DNA of 64,000 nucleotides from Coffea arabica (lineage: Eukaryota; Streptophyta; Magnoliopsida; Gentianales; Rubiaceae). Where the stretch lies: the NCBI RefSeq assembly GCF_036785885.1, contig NC_092316.1, positions 47,415,001-47,479,000 of the forward strand, given 5' to 3'. Below are positions 11,782 to 24,370 of the stretch, one piece after another. How positions within the stretch are numbered: position 1 is the stretch's first letter; each line of letters begins with the position of its first letter. The notes under the pieces are model-generated. The model was not told where the DNA came from, made no database searches, and saw only the letters and a program-made list of their open reading frames with translations. The position numbers and the translations under genes are program-made.

Positions 11782-14700
11782 ATGGGCTGTGTTACTTCCA
11801 AGCAGGCGGTATCGGTGACGCCGGCATTTGATCATTCCGGGGTGCTCCGGGAGAATGGAGCCGGAGGAATTGGAGGAGGGGCGTTCGGGTCGGGTCGGAG
11901 CAGGGTGGGGAGTGGGGGGTTGGGATTGGGTTTGGAGATGGATTTGAAGAAGGTGAAGAAGAGAGGATCGACTGAGTCAGGAGGAGGAGGGAGCGAGTTG
12001 GGTGAGTCAGGGAGGGCGAGTTCGAATGGTGGGACCGGGACAGGGACAGGGACAGGGACAGGGAGTGAGTCAGTGAGTTTTAGATTGGGGAATCTGCAGA
12101 AGTACGTGGAAGGAGAACAAGTGGCTGCTGGCTGGCCGGCTTGGCTCAGTGCTGTTGCTGGCGAAGCCATTCATGGTTGGGTGCCCCTCAGAGCCGAGTC
12201 CTTTGAGAAGCTTGAAAAGGTTTTTCCTTTTTTATTTTTAAATAAATGAAATTTAGTAGTATATTTATTGATTATCTTTAGTTTTACCACATTTTTGCAT
12301 CACGTGACATGTTCGTTTGTACTTTGTACTACTTTGATGCAATTCCATGTGATAGAATTTTTTAGTAGGATAAAATTTTGAAAACAAATTGGCAGAAAAG
12401 CTGACAATTGGAATTCTGGGGTGAGAAAAGAACTTGTCATTTGGTATTTTGTCATGTTATGCTAAATTTTGTAGTTTAATGAAGACGTACTACTGCTAGT
12501 ATGACAGTCTATTTTTTTTCTTTGTTTAATTATTTATTTTTATGTGTTGGGTTCTTTGCTGTTTTTGGATGTATGAGAAATTTTGTCTGCTATAGTTTTA
12601 TGACAGGTTAACAAACTCTATTGCTCTCTAGTGGGATAAGATGGAATGAATCATGTATATTCGAAAACCTGTGGTACAAATATTCTATAAGCATAATCAG
12701 CTTTTGGGTTTTGGGGGGGGGGGGTCATGTCCTTCAATAATTTTTGTTAAATGTACCGAGTTCTGGAAACTCTTAGCACCCAAACTACATGAGACTGCAG
12801 CTATGTAGAATGGTGAGACAAAAATATTGGTTTCACTTGGATAGCACCCAAGCATAAAGTTTGTGAATTTCCTTGTCATCTTCTTTCCATTAAGTTTCTT
12901 GTTGCTGTGAATTTTCATGTTTCCGTGGTGATCTCTCAATGGCTTAGTTACCTATCCAGTTAATATCTCAAACCTTACGCAACTGAAGAAATTCCTTTCT
13001 GGCTACATAAACTTCAGTTAATATCTCTAGAGAAGTTTTCTCTTGTATCGAATTCTGGCTCTGAATTCAAGTGTCTCAGGCTAACTGATTTCATAGATAT
13101 AGTAGTTATGCAAAAAAAAAAAAAAAAAAAAAAGTTTGAAGAGTACTTTCAACGAGTCTCTTAAGACAGTAATCATGGAAGGTCCACTATTGTAACTTAC
13201 CAACAAATTACTCCTTTTTTTTTTTTTTAATTTAAGAAATCAAGATTACCAACAGTTTGAATTTTCTTGTGTCATATCATCTCCCCACTGTATTACTTAC
13301 TACTTCGTGGTATAATGAAGATGGTGATGTATTTACTTGTCCTTGTAATTCCAGCCAGTTAATGACCTATTATGATAACATGGATGAAAAATTTATGGAA
13401 TTTAGCTATTTGCACATACAGTTGCTGTTTGATCATTACCACCGTTTTTCATGCTGATAAAAATTCTGTGCATTTTCATTTTAAAACAGATCGGTCAGGG
13501 TACATATAGCAGCGTGTTTCGAGCTCGTGATCTAGAAACTGGGAAGATAGTTGCTTTGAAGAAGGTGCGGTTTGACAATTTTGAGCCAGAAAGTGTTCGG
13601 TTTATGGCTAGAGAAATTATGATTCTTCGCAGGCTTGACCATCCAAACGTCATCAAATTGGAGGGGCTAATTACTTCCCGGTTATCATGTAGCATGTATC
13701 TTGTTTTTGAGTATATGGAACATGACATTGCAGGATTGTTATCTAGCCCTGACATCAAGTTCAGTGAAGCCCAGGTTTGCTTTTTGGTTCAGTCAGTTCT
13801 TAAGATTTTGATTTTTGGTAATAGCAAACAAATTTAAGCTGTTTCTATCAGTTTTGGACTCATGTAACACATTGGACTAGATGCAAAAGAACAAAACCCA
13901 CACCCTGTCTGTGAAACTTATATACGCTCAAAAAAGTAGTTCTTAGCTTGCCTTTGAAGAAAATAATGCTTATTTGACTATCACTTTGTTGAAATACATG
14001 AAATATGTGTCCAGAGATCGTCAAGTCTGGAGATCAAGTTTTCTTTTTATCATATTTGATTTTGATGCTTGCTTCTGCTAAATGAGCTGGTCTGTGCTTG
14101 CAATGGTACTGAACACTCGGATGGGCCCATTTTTCAGGTTAAATGTTACCTGAAGCAATTATTATCAGGACTAGAACATTGTCATTCACGAGGAGTAATG
14201 CACAGGGATATCAAAGGTGCTAATCTCTTGGTAAATAACAACGGTGTCCTAAAAATTGCTGATTTTGGATTGGCGAATTTCTGTAACTTTGGCCAAAAGC
14301 AACCTCTTACTAGTCGAGTTGTCACTCTGTGGTATCGTCCTCCAGAACTTCTGTTGGGTTCCACTGATTATGGATCTTCTGTGGACCTCTGGAGTGTTGG
14401 CTGTGTATTCGCTGAGCTTCTTGTTGGTAAACCTATCCTGCAGGGAAGAACTGAGGTAACCAATTTACTGACAAGGATATAGTCAAATCTACTTACTTTT
14501 CAACTATTCAAACTGAAATAATCTAGATTTTTCCTGATTAATTTGAAGATCATCTACATCCCATTCTTGAATAAATCTTGTCTGTTCCTCGCCATCTGAT
14601 GATTTCAAGAGAAGGAAAATGCTTTCCACGTTTTGCATCTATAAGCTTGGTGCACTACCAAGTTTTCTCCTTAACTTCTGTTTCCTTGTACTTGATTTCC

Positions 14701-17700
14701 ATGTTTTAATGCATGGTGGTGGATTAACATCCTTGCCGTACCACTCTGATCATTCTCTGCATTATGAAGACCATATGCTCCCGGATGATTGAGCCTGTAA
14801 CTTTCATACTTAGAATAAGCAATTTGTCTGCTGCTTTTGTTCAGGATATGATATTTTTCAGTATAGTTTGTTTGCTCATTTCGAATTCCTGCTCCAAATC
14901 TTTTAGGCGAAAATTTAAGTTACACATCTAGCACCTAGCTATTGAATATCTAGCACTTTTATTATTTTTTTCATCAAGTTCTATCAAACAAACAGAAAGA
15001 TTGTAACTGGTCTCAGTGAAACTAGCATCTCCCCTCCAATTTTTTTACTTCAATAAATGCTGAATTAGCTAGAATTACTTTGCTTTATAAGTTTTACCTG
15101 ATTCCACACCATGCAATGGTACATCAGGTTGACATCTCCTGAACTTTTATGAGTTCTATTGTTTATGGTATGTAATTGAATACTTTAAGGATGTAAATCA
15201 ATCTGAAGATGAGTTTAAAATTTGTAATTCTTCAAGGATTATGACAAAATATTTTCATATACTAACAGGTTGAACAGTTGCACAAGATTTTCAAGCTCTG
15301 TGGATCCCCACCAGATGATTACTGGAAAAAGTCTAAACTTCCTCATGCTACGCTATTTAAACCACAACATCCTTATGAGAGCAGTCTCTGGGAGACCCTC
15401 AAAGATCTCCCTAAAGCTGCTGTCATACTGATAGAAACTCTACTTTCAGTGGAACCATACAAGCGGGGCACTGCTTCAGCAGCCCTTGCAGCTGAGGTAC
15501 TTGCAACACAAACTTTTGCAACTCTTTTCAACTTATACTATAAGTGTTCCTTGTATCTTTCACTAATGTAAAAGCTTTTAAAACACAAAATTGTTGACAT
15601 TTTATTGCATCATATTAAATTCCAATTTTTTGTTCGAAAGTATTATGACTCTTCTTGTTCACTGATTAGTTGGGAATTTTTTTGACGTATGAATCTGATT
15701 TTGTTTCCAATGCAATCATGTCTCTAATTTTTTACCCATCAGAGTACATCGATCTTTGTCTATGTATGTTGTATGAATCGATGTGCTCTGTGTCTATTTT
15801 TATCATATGATATCAATGTGCTCAAGTCTAACTTGTAGAATATGACATATCTTTATTTTATATTTTCCAACTATTCCTGTTTCTGATAATGGACATGCAA
15901 CTTTCAGTATTTCAAAACGAAGCCTTATGCATGTGATCCATCAAGTTTGCCCAAGTACCCACCGAGCAAAGAGATTGATGCCAAACATCGCGAAGAAGCA
16001 AGAAGGTAAAGTTTCTATTGCCAAATTTCCTATTTTGGCATGCTAACACAATTCACTAGTTCTGTAATATTATAAATAGCTTTCCACTCTGGGATGGATA
16101 AGTAATTAAAGCTATGGGGCCATCTTGAAGTACTTCTGAAATTGAAAAGCTTCAAATTTCAGCATTAGCAGAAATTTTACAAATCAAAAGACTTGCACAA
16201 TATTTGCTCAGATGCCCTGAGTCTATCACCAAACACATCTGGAAAGCACTTCTTGAAAGAAAAAATTAGTTCTCAGAGAAACACTGCACTCTCAAACTGT
16301 GCATTTTTTTTTTGAGCTGAATTTAGGTAGCTTTCTAAATCAGATTGATGTCCTTGAATTGTCCCATCTTGCATGATTTTTGTGGTCTTGCTGTTGCTTC
16401 ATGCATGCCAAAACCTTATCTGTCAGTGGTATAATTCTTTAAGTGGAATTTGGAGAATCACTTGGAAATTTATTACTAGTCAGATTTTTATTAAATTGTT
16501 GACAGTGTAATGGAAATGTGATTATCTCCTGGATGCTGGTTAACTGCAATTTGCAAAAGCATAAACTAGGTTAACGGTACTGCAACAGTGTTAATTCACA
16601 ATTTCTAATTGAGAGGAATAGTAGTTAGTGATCCATTTAAGCCTTGTAGTTGGCAGCTAGTGGGTGGATTGTTTTAGCTTAAACTTGAGAATAAGGATTA
16701 TACAACTAATTAGAACCTTGAAGCTAAAAAACTAGTAGAATGAATCTTTAAGTTCGTGAAGTTAGTTCCTTTTTTTTTTAATTCACTTTCAACTATGTCT
16801 GGAACTCGTTATTGTCATGGTTCCAGCGAATGAATCGTTCACTATACAATTTGTTAGATATTCCTTTCATTGGGTAATTATGTACATCATGAGTCACTGA
16901 TCATGAAAATATACAACTTAATGTGTGACTAACAAGATATGGTTTTCTGTGCGTTTCCAGGAAGAAGCCTGGTGGAAGAGCCCGTGGACCTGAAGCAACA
17001 AAAAGGCTCACTAGAAAACAGAATGGTTTTAGCAAATTGGCACCTGAAGAGGTCCTTTATTCTTTTTTTTCTTCTGTATACTTGTATGTTGTGCCCTTGC
17101 TCTCTCATGCAAGTGCATTTTTCTCACCTAGTTGCAAGTAATGAATGTTGCATGATTAGCATGCATTCATTGGTATATTTGGCATTGGTATATTTGGCCC
17201 GCTCTTCTTCTTCTTCTTCTTGATAATTTGTAAGTTGTGCCCTTGCTGTCTCATGCAAGTGGATTACTATTCTGGTTGTAAGCTATGAATGTTGCATGAT
17301 TAGCATGCATTAGTTGCTCTATTTGGCTGCAGTTTTTACCTCATTCTTACTTATGTACCTAATCTCTCTTTGCAGAATTTACCTGTCCAACCACAAGGTG
17401 GCCACAAGATTAGCGGCTATAATGCAAGTAATTGTAAAGAAGGAGATATCATTATAGGTTTGGAGCCACCTAAGCCATCAAATGAGCTTAAGGAAGAGGC
17501 ATCTCATGTGAAGCATGCATCTCAAGGCGATGTTCCCTTTTCAGGTCCATTACAAGTTTCAGGATCAAGCGGCTTTGCATGGGCAAAGAGACGAATAGAT
17601 GATTCTGTCAGATCTCGCAGTAGGTCTAGTTCCAGAAGTCTTATCTTTGAACCATCAGGTGCAGTGCAGTTAAGGAATAACTTGGAGTCAAAAAGGAATG

Positions 17701-19598
17701 AAAACTCTGAGGCTTTAAATGGACATGGAACTAATTTTAAGGGTCATGATTCCTATGAAAGGTTAAATCATGTTATGGTCAAAGATTGGAGCCAATTGGA
17801 ACATCCAGATTCCTTTGATGCTTCTGATGGATACCATTCACAGGAACTATCACTGGCACTTTATCAGAAAGAGGACTTGGCTATCAAGAGAATTAGTTTG
17901 GTAAGTTCATTACCACTTTAGACTATCTATGAAGTTAAAAGCCCTCGATGCACTTATTATAGTTGAAGTACTCCGATATATACATGGTCATTTTAGTGCA
18001 ATTTCATAACTTGACATTGGCAACTTCCAATAGCTAGTGAAGTAAACCTTCTAAATCCTGCTTTTCATAAGTTGAATAACATGATTTTCAGTCCCCTCAG
18101 TCTACTCCCTAAAGCAATAAATTGGAGCATGATACCATCTATATTTTCACCTCTTAAATACTTCTGCTAAAAGAAAGTTTCTCTAAATGCTGACCACTTG
18201 ATTCCTTATTGATGAAGCTGTTTTACAACTCCATTAAGTGCTGTTTTAATCTGTTTTGTAAAGTTGTATTCACTACTAAGTGCTTTTAAGTAACACCATA
18301 AAGTTTAAAACTTTCAGCTGAAACGAACCAACCATATTCAGAAGATCTAGTGACTTGCAAGGTCGAAGAACATTTGCAACACTGTATTATTGTTTATCAT
18401 TAAATTCTTGCCAATGACCAATAATATTATGGTTAATTATCATTAAATTCAATTCCATGTGCTTGAAGAAGTTTGAATACTTCTATTCATGACTTTCATT
18501 TTCCACTTACTCATCTCGAGACAAAATTAGGAAAGAGAATTCAGGAACGAAATGAGATTCACATAACATGACAGTAATGTTGTTGCATAAAAGAGGTGGG
18601 GCAACCAAAATTTTGACCAAACTACTAAAGCTAAAAGAGACCATTCTAAGATTGAGTTTCTAAGTGACAAAACCAGAACCTGTAAATTAGAAGAATCTAC
18701 TATAATACTTTGAACTTAGTGCTAGATTTATCTGATTAACAAACAGTATATTGTTATATCAATTTGGTAAATTAGTCATGTACTCACGTATTACTTTCAT
18801 ACTTAAGATTTAATTTGTTTCTTTATTTTTTATTTTTATGTCAAATGACACCAATCTTCAGTTGTTCAATAATTCTATTTCATCTTGGAGCAGGTTTATC
18901 AGGACCAAGGAGACAAGGTAGAATTTTCAGGACCATTGCTGTCTCAGTCACAAAGGGTTGATGAACTATTGGAGAAGCATGAGCGTCAGATCCGCCAGGC
19001 TGTTCGAAGGTCATGGTTCCAAAGAGGTAAGAGTTGAATCAGTGACTACGAATTAGGATGTAAATTTGATAAAGGGCTTTCACTTAATACCATTGAATCC
19101 AAATTACCTTCCTTACCTATCCTTTTGGGGTAAAACTACATGAAATCGAATTCTTTTTTTCTTTTTTTATCTATTTATTCTTTTCTGCCTTGAAGCATGG
19201 TCAAATTGTAGTGATTTAAACATACAACTGCCCGTATCTATTCTGGGAAAATTTGGACGCATTTCACCTTATAGAATTGACAGGTCATCCTTTTAGTTGC
19301 ATTTTTGTTCTTTTATCTAGTCTGTGGCTTCTTATAGGATCCACATCATAAATAATACTGCAACTTTTATCCATGGGATTAGCAATGCCCCTTTTCCCCT
19401 GGATAGGGGTGCCATTATCTGAAACTTGTAATGTCTATCTTCCATGATGTTTGAAAGTCTGCAATTTCTCTGGTCACGACTTTTTATGAACAACTTTTGA
19501 CTAAGTCTAGCATCCGTTAAAAAAAGTTAATTGCAACATATTTGTTTACCTTGACTAATAGCATATTTTGCCTTGCAGTTAAGAAACAAGGAAAGTGA
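11782..19598 (+). CDS. IBS1: CDK-like Ser/Thr protein kinase, IBS1-type (nine coding exons)
   Basis: Coding exons: 11782-12219, 13490-13774, 14138-14455, 15269-15496, 15908-16005, 16961-17051, 17376-17900, 18894-19026 and 19579-19598. All introns are GT-AG and phases agree, giving 711 residues. It starts MGCVTSK, where Gly2/Cys3 fit N-myristoylation and palmitoylation, so it is probably membrane-attached. The kinase domain is about 141-427: glycine loop IGQGTYSSV (147-155), Lys170, PESVRFMARE helix, HRDIK with Asp265, DFG 283-285, a T-loop Thr near 299, then WYRPPE. All catalytic residues are present. The tail has DVPFSGPL near 538, an Arg/Ser-rich patch near 565-574, a second FSGPL block near 672 and a basic end. 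Domain order and sequence match Arabidopsis IBS1/At1g18670, known from salicylate-dependent priming. Orthology is inferred, not searched. The lack of a cyclin-binding PSTAIRE helix places it in the CDK-like CRK group. Confidence 0.93.
12031..12064 (+). repeat. in-frame hexanucleotide microsatellite (gggaca)n in exon 1
   Basis: gggacc followed by four gggaca units and a partial one encodes an alternating Gly-Thr run near residues 84-94 of the kinase. The unit length is a multiple of three, so length changes would keep the reading frame. The surrounding N-terminal linker is Gly/Ser-rich and probably disordered. Confidence 0.9.
12220..13489 (+). other. kinase intron 1 with mononucleotide tracts
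   Basis: A 1270-base intron with a poly-G run near 12713-12722, a poly-A run of about 22 at 13111-13132 and a poly-T run near 13217-13228. A short frame at 13257-13457 is intronic and has no support. No transposon boundary was recognised. The later introns (the largest are 14456-15268, 16006-16960 and 17901-18893) likewise show only AT-rich DNA. Confidence 0.6.
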
Positions 19599-20322
19599 TA
19601 ATATGGCACACTGGATTCTTAAAGATTCCGGACGGATCCATCATCACAAGAAGATAAAACAAGAAAAAATTGGCTTGTGGATGCCTTTGATGTTGCCTAA
19701 ATCAAAACAGCATCACTGATTCTACTGGAACAAATGGCCTTGAAGGGTAAAGGGTGAGAGGCAATTAGAACATATTCTCTTCAGGAACATGAAGAACCAG
19801 AAAGGGCTTAGGGGAATATATTATCTTCTTGATGCTGTCGCACATCGTGTCATGTCACCTTTTTTATAATAGGCCCTAATTTATACAAATGATGTCGAAT
19901 CTTTTGGCTGATGTATAGGTTAATCGCTAATGGTGGTTCTGCAGAAGTCTGAGATGAATGTTTATCGTTCTGAGCAATCTCATTCAACATCTCTGTATTA
20001 CCTTCATAGCTCCAATGATAATTCTTTTGCTTCTATTCGAGCTCATGTTTCTTCAATTCTGTTCTGATTTGTGAAGTGAGTTGTTATACATTGACACAAA
20101 AGAGATAGTAGCAATTCTTGGTATCTCTTAAAGAGATATCACTTGCTGAAATGCAAGAGAAAACAAAAATTTGTACAGTACTAATTAATATGCGAAGCCA
20201 ATTGCTACGAGGTACGTTTTGTGTGCTTTTCATGAGTTTGCCTCAAGCCTTGTAACTACCCTAATTGTTTGAAAGCCCATGTTCTTGAAGGGGACTAAAT
20301 AATCGATTGATTAAACCGGGTG
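19599..20322 (+). other. kinase 3' UTR and following intergenic DNA
   Basis: The first few hundred bases after the stop are probably 3' UTR. No canonical AATAAA signal decides the end. The stretch up to the hAT element at 20331 holds nothing else recognisable. Confidence 0.4.
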
Positions 20323-20605
20323 GTTGGCAGTAGGGCTGTTAACGGGTCGGGTTCGGGTGGGAATTCATTATTCCGGATCCGGACCCGAATTACTATACCG
20401 GAACCGGATCCGACCCGTTTATCCGATGGATCTTTTATTCTATGTTCCGGATCCGGATCCGGCGGGTCTCGGATTCGGGTCGGGTCTACCCGCACAAATT
20501 TAGCAAAATTATAATTTCTAATAAAAATGAGAAAAAAAATTATATTTGTAAACTAATTTCTAACTAATGCAAAGAAAAAACCAAATAAGAAAAGAAATCA
20601 AATTG

Positions 20606-20945
20606 TGTTATGAAACAATTTAAAGTGTGGATGTCCCTTTGTATTCCCAAGAGGATTAATTTTTGATTTATGGTTACATTATGTATAGAAATTACAATCC
20701 ATAAATCTATTCATGTAGTGGAAAAACCGTTTCATATGTTTCTTCATATTCTTGTAGTAGTGGGTGTTTAATAGGATTAATGTACCTTTAATCTTGTAGT
20801 ACCTATATATAGAGATACATTGACACCCTTTTGTGAAGACTTTTGTATTAGTTGGAATCATAAGAATATCATTCTCCATTTCTCTACTCATTTCTCTAAT
20901 ATTTCAATTCCTATTATAGTAGTTTATTTTATTAGTTTTACAACA
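20606..20945 (+). repeat. 5' LTR of the nested Copia retrotransposon
   Basis: A 340-bp LTR beginning tgttatgaaacaattt and ending acaaca (TG...CA). It is followed directly by cgttatcagcacgaa, the shape of a Copia primer-binding region complementary to part of initiator tRNA-Met. Its first about 140 bases recur at 23753. A TATA-like tatatatagag lies near 20805-20815. Confidence 0.8.
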
Positions 20946-22026
20946 CGTTATCAGCACGAAAGCTCTATTTTTGAGCAAAAGGTGAAAACGGAGGCTCTAC
21001 CTTGAACAAAAGTGAAACACAAGATTTTGCCGAAATTCTGCTCGCATTTCTTCAAGTAAATTCTGAGGTAAATTTCTAACTCACAAACTTATTTCAATTT
21101 CTTATGGCTAATATTTGAATTATCGCAAAAAATACAAGTCATCATCATAATTCTTTGAAAATAATATTCTCTACACATTTCTCAAATATGCTCTTGTAGT
21201 AGCAATATTAAGAGAAATTTTGAGAAGTATTTTGTACTTATTGCATGTTGATTCTAGTCCATTCCCAGAAGTGAATGCGACTAAATTTCAATTTACAAGT
21301 TATGGTTGATGCCATGACCATGATTTTGGTAAATATGTATTTTACCATGATAAGAGAAAAAATTACCACTTAAAGTGGGATAATAATGATAAGGACAAGA
21401 AAGTAAGAATCTTGAAGACAAATGTCCCGAAGTACATTTGACGAATCAAAATTATAACAGCATTTTCATATGGCCAATTTCTTTAAACGCCTTGAAGGTG
21501 TATGATGATTGATTTAATTTATGATAGTAATTGATTTTTTTTCATGAAGAAGAAATGGATATTAAATATTTGGGATTAAAGGATTATGGTGATGATATTT
21601 GTCTCATGAGAATTATGGTGACAATGATATGTGTCTCATTAATAAGTGTTACTATATACATTATATTCCAATGAGAAAGACAAACACAATCAGTTGTAAT
21701 GTTTAAGTGATTGAAAGCTCCAGAAGAGCCACTACTATATTTCTCCCTGTAGAAGAAAAGTTTATCATAAATAAAACACTACTTTTTACTATGTCTCGAA
21801 AAATTTATTGAATTTGAATATCCGTCGAAATGGATATCAAATTGAGACATTAAATGAGACAATAATAGAGATCATGTTTAGAAATCAAGTGAGATAAAAG
21901 TTGATTATATCATAATAATCATTCGAGAGATAAATGATTATCAATATAGTTGTCTTCATTCTCATTTGATTTATAATCATCACCTACAGTAAATTGAAAG
22001 TTTACTGATCCCAACGGATATATGAT

Positions 22027-23652
22027 TTGACAAAAGTGAAAATATTTGAGAGCCGACAAGTATTTATACATACCCCTTTATATTATATATGGCTCCGAAA
22101 GAAATTTAAAATTTATGTCGGGTATGAATCATCTTCTACGATTAAATATCGTAAAATATTGATGAGTGATCTAGTGAATGATTTATTTATTCTGATGAAC
22201 TATTCTCGATATTAGGGGGAGGAAAAAATCAACCGAAAGGAAAAAATTGGATTTTCTCGATCCTCATACAAAATAACGTGAACTGAAAGTTCAAGAAATT
22301 ATTCATTTGTAGAAAACTACAAACCAATTGTCAGATATATTATCGACTCCAGAAAAGTCATTAAATCAACTATTCCTGCAGGAAATATTCTGATTAAAAT
22401 TAATGTCCCTGAAGGACATGCACAAGTGCTACAAATAAATTTAAGGCCGGCTTACCTAAATAAGGTATGAATTGATTTCAAATATCTCCGGAAATTAAAT
22501 AAATGTCATGACAAAATTCAACTTCTTGAAGATGTCGCTCCTGAGGAGCCAACTCCTGAAGAGAATAAAATCATAGAAAATTTAATTGGAGCCTAATAAA
22601 ATGTAGCACTTGATATTATAGAAGTTGATGATGATCATGAATCTAGATCGGTTGATGAATGTCGGTATAGAAATGATTGGCCAAAATGGAAAGATGTGAT
22701 CCAATTTGAATTAGACTCACTGGCTAACAGAAAAGTTTTTGGACCTGTAGTCCAAACACCTGAAGGTGTAAAGCCAGTAGAAGATAAATGGGTATTTGTG
22801 AGAAAAAAAAAAGAAAAATAAAATTGTGAGATATAAGACAAAACTTGTAGCCAAGAATTTTTACAAAGGCCTGGATTTGATTATGATAAAATGTATTCAC
22901 CTGTAGTAGATGCTATCACATTTAGATATCTTTTGAGTTTTGCAGTACATGAAAAATTAAATATGCATCTAATGGACGTCGTTACTGCATATTTATATGG
23001 GAATCTTGAAAATGATATTTATATGAGAATCTCCGAAGGGTTTAACATGCCTGAAGCATGCAAATCAAATTCTAAAGATATCTATTCTATTAAATTACAA
23101 AAGTCTTTGTATGGGTTCAAACAATCTGGACATATGTGGTATAACCGCCTCAATGAATGTTTTAACTAAAGAAGGTTATACAAATGATCCAATATGTCCA
23201 TGTGTTTTTATCAAGAAAAATGGATCAAATTTTGTGATAATTGCGGTATATATTAATGATCTAAATTTAATTGAAACTCCTGAAGAAATTGAAAATAGTG
23301 TTTGAATATTTGAGAAAGGAATTTGAGATCAAAGATTTTGAAAAGACAAAATTCTGCCTTGGTTTACAAATTGAGCATTTGTAAGGTGGAATTTTTGTCC
23401 ACCAAACTGCATATACCCGGAAGGTATTAAAGCGGTTTTATATGGATAAGACACATATATTAAGTACTCCAATGATCATCAGATCATTAGATCCTAATAA
23501 AGATCCTTTTAGATCACGAGAGGAAGATGAAGAGATACTTGGTCCTGAAGTACCATATTTGAGTGCAATTGGCGAAGAATATTGGAATGCGATGATTAAA
23601 AGATCTCAAATGATGTTTGCATCAGGGGGAGAAATTAATACACCGGAATAGT
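22027..23652 (+). pseudogene. decayed Copia pol (integrase end and reverse transcriptase)
   Basis: Fragments in several frames. About 22027-22215 matches the region after the Copia integrase core (RKKFKIYVGYESSS). About 22660-23300 is Copia-type RT: EGVKPVEDKWVF, then FDYDKMYSPVV, LMDVVTAYLYGNLENDIYM, KLQKSLYGFKQSG and MWYNRLNE. The YVDD box is replaced by YINDL, and RNase H pieces follow up to about 23650. Gag, protease and most of integrase cannot be recognised between 20960 and 22026, so an internal deletion or heavy decay is likely. Stops and frameshifts rule out function. Confidence 0.8.
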
Positions 23653-24115
23653 GTACTCTTTTTCGTTCACTAGGGTTTTTGTCCCAATGGATTTTTCTCT
23701 AATAAGGTTTTAACGAGGCATATTCTTTGTGTAATGGACATCCAAGGGGGAATGTTATGAAACAATTTAAATTGTGGATGTCCCTTTGTATTCCCAAGAG
23801 AATTAATTCTTGATTTATGGTTACATTATGTATAGAAATTACAATCCATAAATCTATTCATGTAGTGGAAGAACCGTTTCATATGTTTCTTCCACTACAT
23901 GAATAGATTTATGGATTGTAATTTCTATACATAATGTAACCATAAATCAAGAATTAATCCTCTTGGGAATACAAAGGGACATCCACACTTTAAATTATTT
24001 CATAACACTCCCCCTTGGATGTCCATTACACAAAGAATATGCCTCGTTAAAACCTTACTAGAGAAAAACCCATTGGGACAAAAATCCTAGTGAAGGAAAA
24101 AGAGTATACTATACT
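23646..24115. repeat. large palindrome made of Copia PPT and LTR sequence
   Basis: The arm 23646-23870 is the reverse complement, with few differences, of 23890-24115 around a 19-base spacer. The forward arm holds the end of pol, the polypurine tract ccaaggggga (23742-23752) and the first part of a 3' LTR from 23753. That LTR breaks off after atatgtttcttc, about 140 bases in. The other arm is the same material inverted. This is a head-to-head rearrangement, not a normal 3' LTR, and the element can no longer be mobilised as a standard Copia. Confidence 0.85.
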
Positions 24116-24370
24116 CAAATACATCACCCTAATCAAATTATATTGATAAATATATTTTTTTTAAATTATTAATTCATTTATATCCGGATCTGGGTCTAAT
24201 ACGGGTCGGAATACTATATTCCGTATCCGACCCATTTTTTTTTTTGACAAAACGGATCCGGATTCGGATCCGGAAAACGGAATTAAATCCCTACCCATAC
24301 CCGCAATAATTTCACGGATCCGGTCTGGATTCGGGTCTAGACCCGACCCGTTGACAGGCCTAGTTGGCAG

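Larger units (their letters stand above)
20331..24362. mobile_element. hAT-type element carrying a nested Copia
   Basis: Perfect 8-bp target duplication gttggcag (20323-20330 and 24363-24370), the size made by hAT transposases. The terminal inverted repeats are tagggctgttaacgggtcgg on the left and taggcctgtcaacgggtcgg read from the right. Subterminal DNA on both sides is packed with ggatccgg/gggtcgg repeats (20337-20490 and 24183-24350), the clustered motif type hAT transposases bind. Without the Copia-derived DNA (about 20606-24115) the element is only about 500 bases with no transposase, so it is a non-autonomous hAT that later received a retrotransposon. Confidence 0.85.

Noticed and set aside
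11832..12170. Minus-strand open frame of 112 codons, Pro-rich
   Set aside because: It is the antisense of kinase exon 1. The Pro/Val repeats mirror the Gly-Thr microsatellite.
14069..14137. Start codon upstream of kinase exon 3
   Set aside because: It lies in the intron before the acceptor tttttcag at 14137; the reading continues from exon 2 in phase.
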